Part shown: one piece after another, positions 9,701 to 17,000 of the stretch | Layout: each line of letters begins with the position of its first letter | How positions within the stretch are numbered: the first letter of the stretch is position 1 | Origin: F23-D06 sp963603365 | GTDB lineage: Bacteria > Bacteroidota > Bacteroidia > Bacteroidales > WCHB1-69 | DNA: 29,668 nucleotides | Assembly: GCA_963603365.1 (NCBI GenBank) | Contig: CAVCMI010000026.1 | Coordinates: 1-29,668 of the forward strand | Direction: 5' to 3' | The notes under the pieces: generated by a model | The model's database searches: none | What the model was told of the DNA's origin: nothing | What the model saw: only the letters and a program-made list of their open reading frames with translations | Program-made: the position numbers and the translations under genes

Positions 9701-12367
9701 AACATGGTATATACGACATCTCCTTCATTGTCAGCAGGCGAATACGAATATCACGTAGTCGTTAGCAGCGATATTCCTGGATGTTCTGCAACTTCAGGTT
9801 CTATCACCACAGCAGTCTTTGCCGACCCTGTTGTCAGAATCGTATCTGGTCTGACTCAGAATGCAACGACTATCTGCGAAGGCGCTGACCTCACACTTAC
9901 TGCTGAAGTAGTTCCTTCTTCTGACAATGCTCCTCAACCTACTTACACCTATAGTTGGTCTAACAACGGAACGGCCATTACAGGCAACACTGCCTCTATC
10001 AATCCTGTTTTGACACCGAGCGGTTCAACCCCGTACAGGTTCTATGTAACCATCACAAGCAATGACAACACCGGATGTAACGCTACATCTGAACAGGGCT
10101 TCGCTGTAGAAGTGGTTGCAAGACCTCAGGTGAACATTATTCCTGACCACAGCACAATCTGCGCCGGCGGTACGGTCAACCTGACTGCAAGCCATACGCT
10201 GATTGAGAATACTCAGTACAACTATCAGTGGGTTGTCAATGGACAAACCATGCCTCAGTTCGCTAACACGATTTCTTACGACATGAATAATGTCGGAGCT
10301 ATCAACGCTCAGGTTACGGTAAGTTCTTCCAACACACTCATCAACTGTACCACCGTTTCAACGTTGAGCACCCCTGTTCAAGTTGTTGCTGCCCCGACTG
10401 TCACAGTATCCGCTGCTCATGCTACAATGTGCGAGGGTGCTGCTGCAGAACTTACCAGCAACGTCACGACTGCAACCGGTGTTAACGCACCTGTCACCTA
10501 CCAATGGTTACGTAATGCTACCAACATTGCAGGTGCTACATCAAGTTCATACACAGACAATGCTCTCAACGCAGGCGCATATTCATACAGCCTCGCTGTC
10601 TCTCAAGGCGACGTTATCGGTTGTACTTCAGTTTCCGCTCCAGTAGTTGTCCGCGTTGCTGAAAGACCGGTTGTGATGATTTCCTCTGAAGATGGTCTTG
10701 ACCTCTGTCAGGGCGGTGACATTACACTCACGGCTAACGTTACGAATGTCAACAATAACGTTTGCGGTATGACCAATGGCCAAATCTATGGTTCGTACGA
10801 CTATACTTGGACATCTGGTTCCAACACGGTAGTTACTAACAGCAACATTGCTACTCCAACTAACCAAATCACTCAAACGTTGAACACCATCGGCAGTTTC
10901 GACTACAATGTTTCTGTCAAACCTGTCGCAACGATGGCTTATGGATGTGTCGCTTCTCAACCGTCTGCTCCTTTCACAGTTAATGTTAACGCAAGACCTA
11001 CATGGACGAACGTCAATGTTGACTCTCAGGATGGCAACATTTGCCTCGGCGAAAGAATCAACCTCTCTGCTAATATCGTTGGTGGTGTTGTTGACATGAA
11101 CCACAATACGCAAGGTTACATCCAGTGGGTTGTTACTTATAACAATGTAACTTCCAACGTTGCTGGCGGCTTCGGTCCTCAATCATTCGACTATCCCTCT
11201 GAAGCTGGTACGTACGTATATACTCCGACATACGTTGGCAACATCTTAGGCAGTGGCTGTACTTTCGCAAATGGTCAGGAAGTAGCTACAACAGTTACTG
11301 TTCATGCTCTCCCGACTGCTGAATTTGTAAGCGGCAACGATACTACGCTTTGTGCTAATGTTTCAGATGCCTCCGCAGCCCTTACAATCCACTTCACCGG
11401 CACTCCTCCGTTCACATTCGTGGTTGAAAACCGCACTACAGGTACTTCTCATATGTACGTATCCAACACGAATGAATATACCATCTATGTGTCACCTGCA
11501 CAGACCACACATTACACCATCACGCAGCTCGCTGACGAGTACTGCTCCAATGGTGACCTCGGTCTCACTGCTACCGCAACAGTATTTGTCAATGACATCA
11601 CATTCGATGAGGAAATGTTCATGGCAGAGTGCGGTGAGGATGTTGTAACCATCAGCTTCAACATGATTTCAGGGACTCCGAATTCAGCATTCACCGTTAC
11701 CTATGAAAACGGACAAGTTGAAACAGGTTTCATCTCTAACGGCACAGCTACATTCGCAACACCTAACGTTCCTGGCGACTACAACGCCGTCTTCAACGTA
11801 GGCGGATGTGACTATAACATCATTGTTAGAAGACCTGTCAACGACACCGACTTCTCTACAGACTCTGTACCGTTCATGATGACCAGATGGGATGATGTTG
11901 TGATCATCAACAACAATCCTGCCACCAACGGCGGTCACCACTTCATCAGCTACCAGTGGTACAAGAACGGTGAACTCATCCCGGGTGCAATTTACAAGAA
12001 CTACCAAGAGGTAGGCGGTCTCAACGGCTACTACTCTGTAGAAGTGGTTTCTAAAGACGAAGCTACTGGCGAAACTGTCACTTACCGTACATGCGAACAG
12101 TTCTTTGCAGGCAACTCAGCAATCAGAGTTTACCCTGTTCCTGCTAACATTCAGCAAGAAGTAACTGTCGAAATTCCTATGACTGCTGAAGAACTCGAAG
12201 GCGCCGTACTTGATATCTACGATGTTACCGGTTCTCTGGTTAACCATATCACAAAGGTTCAACCTGTCACCAAAGTATCTGGCTTCAAGGCACAAGGCAC
12301 TTATTTCGGACGCGTCACCACAGCTGACAATACAATGAAGACTGTTAAATTCATTATCGTAAAATAA
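770..12367 (+). CDS. Giant secreted Ig-like repeat protein with T9SS type A sorting domain
   Basis: This gene encodes 3865 residues. Residues 1-20 form a signal peptide (basic MKK start, hydrophobic core, likely cleavage after CQA). Nearly all the rest is tandem Ig-like domains of about 80-100 residues. I count 38 units that open with a Cys motif such as ICEGGEVTLTA, continue with YTWYRNG and GA strand motifs, and usually close with a second Cys in a GC motif. Each pair could form a disulfide, as in the Ig-like domains common in large Bacteroidetes surface proteins. The last ~84 residues (from about 3782, with the motif IRVYPVPA and a basic hydrophobic end) match a T9SS type A sorting tail. 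The protein is therefore expected to cross the outer membrane and be surface-attached or released, probably as an adhesin; that role is inferred. ATG 770 is chosen because the signal peptide starts there. Two internal duplications are listed separately. Confidence 0.92.
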   Translation: MKKFMIFLLMAFLYLGTCQARSEALHLNGADAKLHSWVTKPFSPSYDASMMAAPAGTPVVTVTPVNPQSISLSGAHSSVVFAAAFDANGSAEVLSSYRWLVDGASVSVTEPTFTFTGYSAGQYSVCCEITTVTGATYRSNSVVVTVAANIIVYVEGPEHSCPQGVVTFTAQHESNIDCSYQWRRDGQYIIGATGRSYSFNVDQLPLDQKLDYQYDVQITRNGCEAVYSPVHYFTVSPMPVTTVDVPLFCTGAANVVATANSYTSGSEQPFKWKWVKDGTTDTIFTYVNYLTIDNPVSGDVYKVIPVYQNSACNPQETSFTLLDYINSGVNPTLADALTLTSSSDKVCLDGMVTLNLADVNAGNTALGNITYTWKMNGQVVPGVTGNEYRVALPNSGDYTFQVEASFENYPCGIALSNVKTVTVDAVPMQVAISGENMLCQNADGTYSTTALTAVVTPSTANTVSYKWTGDTDFGTNNTKIFDTPGVKTVIVKSETGCEAMADFTVYAFGSDLQITPLTETSVCPGTPVTLQASATGWTGDIAYSWSHSTTETNATVIVTPTTTTTYIVTASSNGCTKTASIPVAVLNVPAQAPTLQVSADPVCVGDLVNVNVSNHTTGLTYIWYYDGAEIPGAGLLETITYPITEAGAHSFSAKSVSADGCVLDIWSTVGVTAIAAPSQLTITGNNVICETAKTTLTASAYGADHYKWSTGDVASSVEVAAGVYSVTAYATANENSCAVEAEFTVTSFGADIQITAAPSNTVCKGSSVTLNVNAQGWPEGNVHYTWHHVTEGAHSSQITVTPSASGYYYVTSKLSSTAGDCERKDSIYINVIEIPVVALGEITFVDDKDTICEGGQTTIVVNVAGVSDYIWYENGTPLNATYQHLNTVTVSPAAGVYSYNVQVASPEGCVSDVSATTPVTLVVLPNPTIEITGDPWICNDSNVRLVAILNDTLNTTAQKAAYTYEWRLFDQTLVNGNNVVDGQTHNFVILNDTLKTTLTDQDHAYIFTVSATNNNGCVANSQPYNVYIGSDINVAVTLDYDSICKGGIVTATAHLGDYNMPNLTYQWYTQKESEATRTLVPYATSRTFSTAVTEKTKFFVKVTQTTTECTAEGDAEVKLMQDLNLKLVVSNEGNTTGDDFTVCKGEDVYVTATVNGIVDDNLTYVWFENGVLMQGVNGPSFHKQLNILDDDTTSYTYAAYIDYGIEGCEPYKVYSNTVRVRRNPIVTISGNHNVCYMAPNPNPGEGNVRLVAWVDGTYNPDYLYTWYEHNQVRNSAVPDNIYDNIYTENWIPSYDNPYSFTVEVTDANGCTTMSEPFEVNIYSKPEVNITADQTTICKGGEVTLTAHLDNYNDPMLQYQWYKNGHEISDAIPGMTEPVETFAPTASTTYEVKVTHLMNYYNQSCFNIATIAIVVNDDPVVDSITTNLVNNTVCEGSEVQLTAHISGGVPGGEVYTWYRNGQVIEGAVSAYYNETPQANNGDLTTYVYGVSVRQTASDCESDVLNYATITVLPNPVLVITTDPIVCDTLTGNIEMTANVTPAPATDYHFTWYEDNVALTGETGAHGETMVLTRGYRDYAYNFSVELVNEYGCTTRAEATVLVNDNPVVHATVTETEICEGGEITLTANLDDYNADMLEFHWYDGDELIATATELSYTFVPAIGTHRYSMTALQRNSLCIASSDTVVVTVNADPVVTSITTDLDGNDEICEGRYVTMTAHVDGGVTGGEVYTWYRNGEVIEGAVSATYSETPQAHNGDVTTYVYGVSVRQSAAGCESDVVNYSTVTVKPNPVLVLTTDPIVCDTLTGNIEMTANVTPAPATDYHFTWYEDNVALTGETGAHGETMVLTRGYRDYAYNFSVELVNEYGCTTRAEATVLVNDNPVVHATVTETEICEGGEITLTANLDDYNADMLEFHWYDGDELIATATELSYTFVPAIGTHRYSMTALQRNSLCIASSDTVVVTVNVDPIISNVTLSNYTACQGAQIQITAVPENYTPSSTDVYTWYRNGIRIPGATSQTIYDSPVTVDGNTQQFVYTAVVTLEAAGCTSEPVSANALTIYANPVVAISGDQHVCETDYTFLIANVDTTGMNVGNLHYTWYINGAIRDNMAYNLGDSRFFAEYLYPQDEPYIFTVHVERGDVANACGATSAPFEVYVSPVPDVTVVQANDIHDVCVGGEVTLEARLDNYNTEDLTFQWYELRTSTQILAVDYLPNGGYVYDTISVTYKYNIPGATLPFLTAAPSQTTTFGVTVTQTTTLCTATSEYNINVHALPAAPVVTVSDAMICSAADVDFNVTNDYSEYGIPTYTWYQDRFVIPSATQATFHQNAYAMSVGVHNYTVIASFDMPGCVSAMSDAAIVKVIENPTVEVYTTDPTSICEGGVVNFHAVVTHPTEELTYSYAWIQHNAYIEGANTADLTISPEANTQDYIYTVEVSSLPGCTVTATTDNYPVTVVTDPRVTLSIDHNAICENGQATMTVNVEGGINDVNGIDPYTYTWYNKTTGEFVQFDATNVNTMTVPTMNYIGSIDYKVDVTAAAYGCASTTNSVNIIVHETPAAPVVTVSDAMVCAAADVDFNVTNDYSEYGVPTYTWYQDRFVIPEATMSNFHQNANTMEVGVHNYTVVASFDMPGCVSPVSDNNIVEVIENPTVNVYTTDPTSICEGGVITFNAVVTHPTQNLTYTYAWSEHDTVIAGANTNTLTISPEANTQDYIYTVEVSSLPGCTVTATTDNYPVTVVTDPRVTLSIDNSTICEGGEATLTANIEGGISDVNGINPYTFKWFNNTTGEYVSFDETNVNTLTVSEMNNIGSIDYKVEVSALTYGCASTSNVTNLAVVADPVVNIAVAQDAYQTVCNEGFSVLVANVQGGVGTNSYEWFKDGVGHQYNNAASIETGILYTTDANNFVVNVDQTGSGCSATASFQMNVVDAYQVAISSVDNRTDVCQGGTVTMQASLANQPVAGDQPVFTWYKFDNEIYGTNNNMVYTTSPSLSAGEYEYHVVVSSDIPGCSATSGSITTAVFADPVVRIVSGLTQNATTICEGADLTLTAEVVPSSDNAPQPTYTYSWSNNGTAITGNTASINPVLTPSGSTPYRFYVTITSNDNTGCNATSEQGFAVEVVARPQVNIIPDHSTICAGGTVNLTASHTLIENTQYNYQWVVNGQTMPQFANTISYDMNNVGAINAQVTVSSSNTLINCTTVSTLSTPVQVVAAPTVTVSAAHATMCEGAAAELTSNVTTATGVNAPVTYQWLRNATNIAGATSSSYTDNALNAGAYSYSLAVSQGDVIGCTSVSAPVVVRVAERPVVMISSEDGLDLCQGGDITLTANVTNVNNNVCGMTNGQIYGSYDYTWTSGSNTVVTNSNIATPTNQITQTLNTIGSFDYNVSVKPVATMAYGCVASQPSAPFTVNVNARPTWTNVNVDSQDGNICLGERINLSANIVGGVVDMNHNTQGYIQWVVTYNNVTSNVAGGFGPQSFDYPSEAGTYVYTPTYVGNILGSGCTFANGQEVATTVTVHALPTAEFVSGNDTTLCANVSDASAALTIHFTGTPPFTFVVENRTTGTSHMYVSNTNEYTIYVSPAQTTHYTITQLADEYCSNGDLGLTATATVFVNDITFDEEMFMAECGEDVVTISFNMISGTPNSAFTVTYENGQVETGFISNGTATFATPNVPGDYNAVFNVGGCDYNIIVRRPVNDTDFSTDSVPFMMTRWDDVVIINNNPATNGGHHFISYQWYKNGELIPGAIYKNYQEVGGLNGYYSVEVVSKDEATGETVTYRTCEQFFAGNSAIRVYPVPANIQQEVTVEIPMTAEELEGAVLDIYDVTGSLVNHITKVQPVTKVSGFKAQGTYFGRVTTADNTMKTVKFIIVK
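5333..5835 (+). repeat. 503-bp near-perfect direct repeat, copy 1
   Basis: This copy lies inside the giant gene (residues about 1522-1689) and repeats 825 bp (275 codons) downstream at 6158-6660. By eye the copies differ at one base only (g5356 versus t6181), a silent change in a Thr codon. It covers most of two Ig-like domains (IVCDTLTG and EICEGGEITLTAN types). The block is GC-richer than its flanks: one 60-base line inside (5401-5460) has 36 G+C, one outside (4741-4800) has 26. Confidence 0.95.
6158..6660 (+). repeat. 503-bp near-perfect direct repeat, copy 2
   Basis: This is the second copy of the block at 5333-5835, in frame (residues about 1797-1964). Its right edge is sharp: after position 6660 both identity and GC-rich codon choice stop (tgttgatcct replaces cgctgaccct). 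The segment between the copies (5836-6157) encodes a paralogue of the domain at about 5030-5330, so the whole duplicated unit is 275 residues. Confidence 0.95.
7575..8420 (+). repeat. 846-bp diverged tandem duplication, unit 1
   Basis: This three-domain unit of 282 residues in the giant gene (about 2269-2550) recurs directly downstream. Shared landmarks include VVTVSDAM, TYTWYQDRFVIP, SFDMPGCVS and TTDPTSICEGGV. Most of it has diverged at silent and replacement sites, but 134 bp (8015-8148) are identical to 8861-8994. The outer limits are approximate. Confidence 0.88.
8421..9266 (+). repeat. 846-bp diverged tandem duplication, unit 2
   Basis: This is the partner of the unit at 7575-8420, offset 846 bp. 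The offset holds at two separate landmarks (7595 with 8441, and 8015 with 8861). The identical core is 8861-8994. The mix of a perfect core with diverged flanks suggests local gene conversion after an older duplication. Confidence 0.88.
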
Positions 12368-12370
12368 TTA

Positions 12371-12414
12371 AAACCCGAGGTTAGCGGCTTCGGTCGCTAA
12401 CCTCAAGGTTTTAT
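12371..12414 (+). terminator. UUCG-tetraloop hairpin between giant gene and ompA-like gene
   Basis: The stem gaggttagcg (12377-12386) pairs with cgctaacctc (12395-12404). A G-T and a C-G pair extend it inward to a TTCG tetraloop (12389-12392). An outer stem aaacc/ggttt (12371-12375 with 12407-12411) runs into a short T tract. It may be a terminator or partial attenuator: no TAnnTTTG promoter is visible before the next gene, so some read-through is likely. Confidence 0.75.
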
Positions 12415-12448
12415 TCATTAAATCAGCAAAAAAGAAAAAGAATATATT

Positions 12449-13939
12449 ATGAAAAAGAATTTATTATTAACCAGTCTTATTTTCGCACTCTCCTGTTCTC
12501 TGTTTGCCCAGGAGGTTCAAACCGAAAACACGAATGACAGTGCGAATGTTAAAAACGTCGCTACTTCTACATTCTGTCCTCATAGAATAAACCTCTATGT
12601 CGGCGGTGCCTTCACGAATAATATTTACAAACGGATTGACCTTCAACAACGTTATTCTGTGAGCGAGCTCTTCTCTCTTCATTATGCATACTTTTTCAAT
12701 CAGCATTGGGGATTAAGTCTCGGCGCAGAACTTAACCACGTTGGAGCTAAGGCTTTGTTCTCTGCCAACGGTCACTATTCTCACGTTGATCCTCAATTCA
12801 ATGCAGGAAATCCTTACGAGCTTTATTATGATGCTAAGGGTCTTGTAGAAAGACAATCCATCTGGGCAATTGAAGTTCCTTTGATGGCTCAGTTTGAATG
12901 GATCTTCGACGGACGTAGCGGCATTTACGCAGGTTTAGGTGTTTATGGATATTTCCCTTTCCTTGCCAACAACAAATATACTGGAGAGGGTGACATCCAT
13001 ACTTGGGCCACCGAGGAGGCTTACGGACAAGACTATAATGTGGACTATACTATGTCAAACCATTTTAAAGATGGGAAATACGACGGAAACAGCATCAAAA
13101 CCAAACTCAGATGCTCTTTCGGAATGGAAGCTGACTTTGGCGGCATCTTCAGAATCAGCAAGGTTGCTGACGGCTATGTTGGCGCTTTCTGCAAATTCAA
13201 TTTCCTTGACATTCTCCCTAAAGACTCTAACAAGGTTTCTACTTTTGCCAATGAGTCTGGTTGTCCCACCTTTAATGGAACACTCGGTTCTACCATCTTG
13301 AATGACTACAAAACCAACATTGAAGGTTATGAAAATATCCGCACAAAGTGGGACCAACTTCAGGTCGGTTTAAAACTTGGCGTTCACATCAAAGCATGTG
13401 CTAATCCTGTCGAAAAAAACAAAAGACAGATTCAAGAGGAAATGCTCGAAGAACTCAAGAAAAAACGTAACGAACCTATTATTATCAAACAAGATCCTCA
13501 ATACATTTACATTGTTCCCGTTTGCGACCAGCTCGACAGAGATGACGACGGTTTAACCGAACAAGACAAGAAAGCTATCCGAGAATTACAGAATGAACTT
13601 TCCAAAACGAAAATTCTTTTCGATCTGGACAAGGATATTCCCAAAATCAATGACAGCAATGACAATATCGACAAATGTGTCAGAATCTTGAAAGATAACC
13701 CATCCCTGAATCTTGAAGTTGAAGGTTATACATGCGACCTCGGTACAGAAGAACACAACCGTGACCTTGCTCAAAGAAGAGCCAATAAGGTTCGCGACCT
13801 TTTTATCCAGAAAGGTGTTAACCCCAGTCAGATTCACACAGTTTCATACACGGCTAATGATCCTCAGAACAAGCAAAACATTCAAGATCCAAGCCGTACA
13901 GAACATCGCGCTGCTATCTTTAGAATCGTCAAAAGATAA
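12449..13939 (+). CDS. OmpA-family outer-membrane protein with N-terminal beta-barrel
   Basis: This gene encodes 496 residues. A signal peptide (1-20, cleavage after LFA) is followed by a region rich in alternating aromatic and polar residues typical of an outer-membrane beta-barrel (about 30-310). Next come a charged, probably helical linker (about 320-345) and a C-terminal OmpA-like domain (about 385-496). That domain keeps the key pattern: FDLDKD strand, VEGYTCD (Asp of the GHTD-type motif) and NRDLAQRRANKVRDLF with the Asn and Arg residues that contact diaminopimelate. It should anchor the outer membrane to peptidoglycan. The gene lies 81 bases after the giant gene with only the hairpin between, so the two may be co-expressed. 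A T9SS accessory role is possible but not shown. The ATG opens a clear signal peptide. Confidence 0.88.
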   Translation: MKKNLLLTSLIFALSCSLFAQEVQTENTNDSANVKNVATSTFCPHRINLYVGGAFTNNIYKRIDLQQRYSVSELFSLHYAYFFNQHWGLSLGAELNHVGAKALFSANGHYSHVDPQFNAGNPYELYYDAKGLVERQSIWAIEVPLMAQFEWIFDGRSGIYAGLGVYGYFPFLANNKYTGEGDIHTWATEEAYGQDYNVDYTMSNHFKDGKYDGNSIKTKLRCSFGMEADFGGIFRISKVADGYVGAFCKFNFLDILPKDSNKVSTFANESGCPTFNGTLGSTILNDYKTNIEGYENIRTKWDQLQVGLKLGVHIKACANPVEKNKRQIQEEMLEELKKKRNEPIIIKQDPQYIYIVPVCDQLDRDDDGLTEQDKKAIRELQNELSKTKILFDLDKDIPKINDSNDNIDKCVRILKDNPSLNLEVEGYTCDLGTEEHNRDLAQRRANKVRDLFIQKGVNPSQIHTVSYTANDPQNKQNIQDPSRTEHRAAIFRIVKR

Positions 13940-13959
13940 TTATTACTATTCTCATTCAG

Positions 13960-13993
13960 AAAGAGAACCCCTTTTAGAGGTTCTCTTTTTTTT
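13960..13993 (+). terminator. Rho-independent terminator after the ompA-like gene
   Basis: The stem aaagagaacc (13960-13969) pairs with ggttctcttt (13979-13988) around a 9-base loop, and the T run continues to 13993. It lies 21 bases after the stop codon. Confidence 0.9.
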
Positions 13994-14027
13994 ATTTGTG
14001 CCATCCTCTCTTTATGTGTTTTTTCCG

Positions 14028-14035
14028 TAAGTTTG
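14028..14035 (+). promoter_or_regulatory. Bacteroidetes-type -7 promoter element
   Basis: TAAGTTTG matches TAnnTTTG and lies 20 bases before the ATG at 14056. This supports that ATG over the upstream TTG at 13996, which would start translation before the promoter. Confidence 0.6.
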
Positions 14036-14055
14036 CGCAGTTTTTGTATTCTGAT

Positions 14056-17000
14056 ATGAAAAAGCAAGTGTTATTATTGTTAGTATTGCTTCACCACTTG
14101 TCTCCATGGTGCGCACCATCTGACTCTGTACATCAAGACCATACTCTACAGTTCGTGGGAAATGTCGGTCAATGGCATCAAAATGTTTTATACAAAACCC
14201 CCCTTGTCAATGGCGCTATCTTTTTTGAGCCGACCTGCCTGACTTTCCATTTCTTTGATGCACCTTTCCTGCAGAAACATACGTCCCCTCATAACCTTAG
14301 TAAAAAAGACTATCTTGTACATTTTTCTTCCTATAAGGTTCATTTCGTCGAGGCGAATCCAGATGTAAACGTGCGTTCATCCAATCCTTACCCTTTTCAT
14401 TATAATTTTTTCAAAGGCAACCGTCGCGAAGAGTGGGCAGGCCGTGTTCCCGTGTTCTCAGACATACACTATGACAATCTTTATAAGGGGATCAATTTAC
14501 ATCTCTATCAACAAATCGGCCACCTCAAGTATGAGTTCGTGCTTGAACCATATGCCAATCCAGACCTGATAGCTATGCAATACGATGGCGTCAAGTCATT
14601 AACGTTGAAACGAGAGATGTTATATGTTCAAACATCTTTAGGCAATGTTGTCGAGATGCCCCCTGTTGCCTATCAAATAGTGAACAAACAAGACACAGTC
14701 TTTGTACGATGCCGTTATTCGCTTTCAGACAATATGGTTTCCTTTACACTTTCAGATTACGACCCATCAATACCCTTGATTATTGACCCTGTAGTTGTTT
14801 TTTCTTCGTTTTCTGGTTCCGCTGCTGACAATTGGGGTTATACGTCGACATTTGATTCACAAGGAAACCTCTATGGTGGCGGCATAACTTTCGGGGTTGG
14901 CTATCCTACCACCGTCGGTGCCTATCAAGAAGATTATTGTGCTGGTGCCAGTTCGCTCTATACCGATGTAACCATCTCTAAGTTCAATGCTGCCGGCACC
15001 TCATTGCTCTATGCCACCTATCTTGGCGGTTCAAGACTTGACATCCCGCACAGCCTTGTGGTCAGCGACAATAATGAACTTTATGTGATGGGCACTACGG
15101 GCTCTGATGATTTCCCCGTGACCACCAACGCCTTTGACACTGTTTTCAATGGCGGTGTCAATGTCACCCTATCTACAAGCCTTCCTTTTTTTTATGGGTC
15201 AGATATCTTTGTCTCGCGGTTTAGCCAAGACGGCTCACAATTGCTTTCTTCTTCTTTTATTGGAGGGTCGGCGAATGATGGCCTTAATGTTTCGTCTGTT
15301 TTGAGAAAGAATTACGCAGATGAGAATAGGGGAGAAATCATTTTGGATGACAATAACAATGTATATGTTGTATCTTCCACTTCGTCTGCGGACTTCCCAG
15401 TAACGGCTCGCTCTGTATCCCCATCGCACCGTGGGTTACAGGATGCGTGTGTGTTCAAAATGAATTACAGTCTGACGCAGATGATATGGTCAACTTTTTT
15501 GGGCGGCTCTCAGGATGATGCAGGCTTCAGCATATCGGTGGCTTCCGACAATAGTGTATATGTCTGCGGCGGCACTTTGTCCCCTGACTTGCCTGTTACA
15601 TACAATGCATGTCAGCCGCAATATGCCGGAAATGCAGACGGATTTGTGGCACATATTTCAGAAAACGGCAATGTTCTTAAAAGTTGCACATTCCTTGGGA
15701 AGTCAGGGTACGACCAGTGTTTTTTAGTGAAAACGGACAAATTTGACAACCCGCACCTCTTCGGGCAGACTGATGCAGCCGGAAACGCTTGGATACAGAA
15801 TGCGTCATATTACGTCCCGGGTGGCGGCCAGTTTTTGGTAAAAATGACGCCAGACTTGGACAGTATAAGTTGGATGACGGCATACGGCACAGGCAATGGC
15901 GGGCCTGACATTTCGCCAACCGCGCTGATGGTTGACTATTGCCGCAACATTTATATGTCTGGATGGGGCAGTCAGGAGTTAAACGGCTTTGGGGGTACAA
16001 GTGGACTTCCCATCACGGGAGATGCATTCCAGTCCTATACGGATGGTCAGGATTTTTATTTTATATGTATCAGCGACGATGCTTCTGAACTCAAATACGG
16101 GAGTTTTTTTGGCGGCACGTTGTTGCATGGTTCTCGTGAACACGTGGATGGCGGCACCAGCCGTTTTGACCGTAAGGGACGCATTTATCAGGCGGTCTGT
16201 GCCGGATGTGGCGGAACAAATGACTTTCCTACTACAAACGGTGCCTGGGCGCAAACCAACGGCAGCAGCAACTGTAACCTTGGGGTTGTCAAGATGGATT
16301 TCGGACTGCCGGAAGTAGTGGCAGACTTCTCTTCTCCGCGGACGGTTTGCTATCCTGACGGTGTACGTTTTGAGAATAATTCGCAGACAATCGGGTCTGG
16401 AAGCCATTATTTTTGGGATTTCGGAGACGGCAGAAGTTCTACAGAAGAATCACCCATGCATTTTTATCAAACGTCAGGAGTATATCAGGTTACTCTTGTT
16501 GTCATAGACGCCGGCAGCTGCAACTATTCCGATACGCTCACAAAGTCGTTGCTGGTACTTACAAACAATCAGGCAACACTGCCCGAGCTCTCCATTTGTG
16601 CCGGCGACTTTGTTCAGATTGGCTTGCCGCCCTTTGCAAGTGCTGATTTCGAGTGGCAGCCGAGCCCGGACATTGCCGATGTGCATATTTCAAATCCCAT
16701 CGTGTCGCCGTCTTCCGATGCAGACTATTGCTTGATTATGACCTCGGGCTCGTGTGTGGACACATTCCGGCAGCATGTCAATGTGTTCCCGCTTCCCGCC
16801 TTGCTTATGAACGACACGGTAGTGTGCAAAGGGGATGCGGCATTGCTTTACGTCGTCCCCATTGTGACCGGGACTCCGTTGTCTGTGGAATGGTCATACA
16901 ACCCCCAGTTTACCGCCGTGTTTGCACGCAACCTGCCGGAGGTTACGGTTTCGCCTGAAATTACGTCCACTTACTATGTGCGGGTCAATGACACTCATTG

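Noticed and set aside
13996..14055. Upstream TTG start for the type B T9SS protein
   Set aside because: It precedes the -7 element at 14028 and would hide the signal peptide that begins at 14056.
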